Source: an uncultured Methanomicrobiales archaeon (GTDB lineage Archaea; Thermoplasmatota; Thermoplasmata; Methanomassiliicoccales; Methanomethylophilaceae). Taken from it: a DNA stretch of 19,562 nt. Every line of letters starts with the position of its first letter. Position 1 is the stretch's first letter. A model generated the notes under the pieces. That model was given only the letters and a program-made list of their open reading frames with translations, searched no databases and had not been told where the DNA came from. The position numbers were made by a program, and so were the translations under genes. The DNA lies in assembly GCA_937892275.1 (NCBI GenBank), contig CALAVG010000049.1, positions 1-19,562 of the forward strand, given 5' to 3'. Shown here piece after piece: positions 19,515 through 19,562 of the stretch.

Positions 19515-19562
19515 AGATCGGAAGAGCACACGTCTGAACTCCAGTCACGGCTACATCTCGTA
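19515..19562. other. Illumina TruSeq adapter with index sequence, not genomic
   Basis: AGATCGGAAGAGC at 19515 begins the standard TruSeq read-1 adapter and matches to the end, with six-base index GGCTAC at 19549-19554 (TruSeq index 11), then ATCTCGTA, the start of the following adapter part. It is untrimmed read sequence at a contig end. Confidence 0.98.

Overview
This window looks like archaeal DNA, most likely from a host-associated Thermoplasmata archaeon (Methanomassiliicoccales-like). That placement is an inference. It rests on AT-rich TATA boxes about 25 bases before starts, no bacterial -35/-10 pairs, GGAGGTGAT-type ribosome binding sites nearly always 8 bases before ATG/GTG/TTG starts, and an archaeal/SipW-type signal peptidase with its own clients. 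The sequence is a contig end: the last 48 bases (19515-19562) are Illumina adapter, not genome.

Layout. (1) 1-6263 holds small-protein operons: a minus-strand operon cut by the left edge (1-1241), a plus-strand gene (1381-1755), a long plus-strand operon (1933-5110) interrupted by a minus-strand ribbon-helix-helix gene (4399-4566), and a second plus-strand operon (5445-6263). Most products are 50-200 residues with no family I recognise; one is a tandem Lar-like zinc protein (restriction alleviation). Both plus-strand operons share promoter, leader, gene-junction and 3' end elements, so they are versions of one cassette architecture. (2) 6434-6917 is a toxin-antitoxin pair with a YafQ-type toxin. 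(3) 7066-14965, minus strand, is a secretion and surface locus: SipW-like signal peptidase, an anchored repeat protein, two large secreted beta-helix proteins with SipW-type signal peptides, and an anchored transglutaminase-like protein. (4) 15062-15943 is AT-rich and apparently non-coding. (5) 15944-18564 holds two small hypothetical genes and a recombinase pair: an active-looking serine recombinase preceded in its operon by a protein made of two catalytically dead recombinase domains. (6) 18671-19514 is a minus-strand operon of small zinc-ribbon and winged-helix-like proteins running off the end.

The strongest cross-cutting signal is a GTAAG direct repeat in 11-bp (or 22-bp) steps at four separate promoters: before 1241 (minus), 1933 (plus), 5445 (plus) and the SipW operon (minus). 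This suggests one regulator controls the cassettes and the surface locus together. The most novel gene is the tandem dead serine recombinase (17701-18564), coupled to the active enzyme. Together with the Lar-like protein and toxin-antitoxin pair, this points to an integrated mobile element or accessory island.
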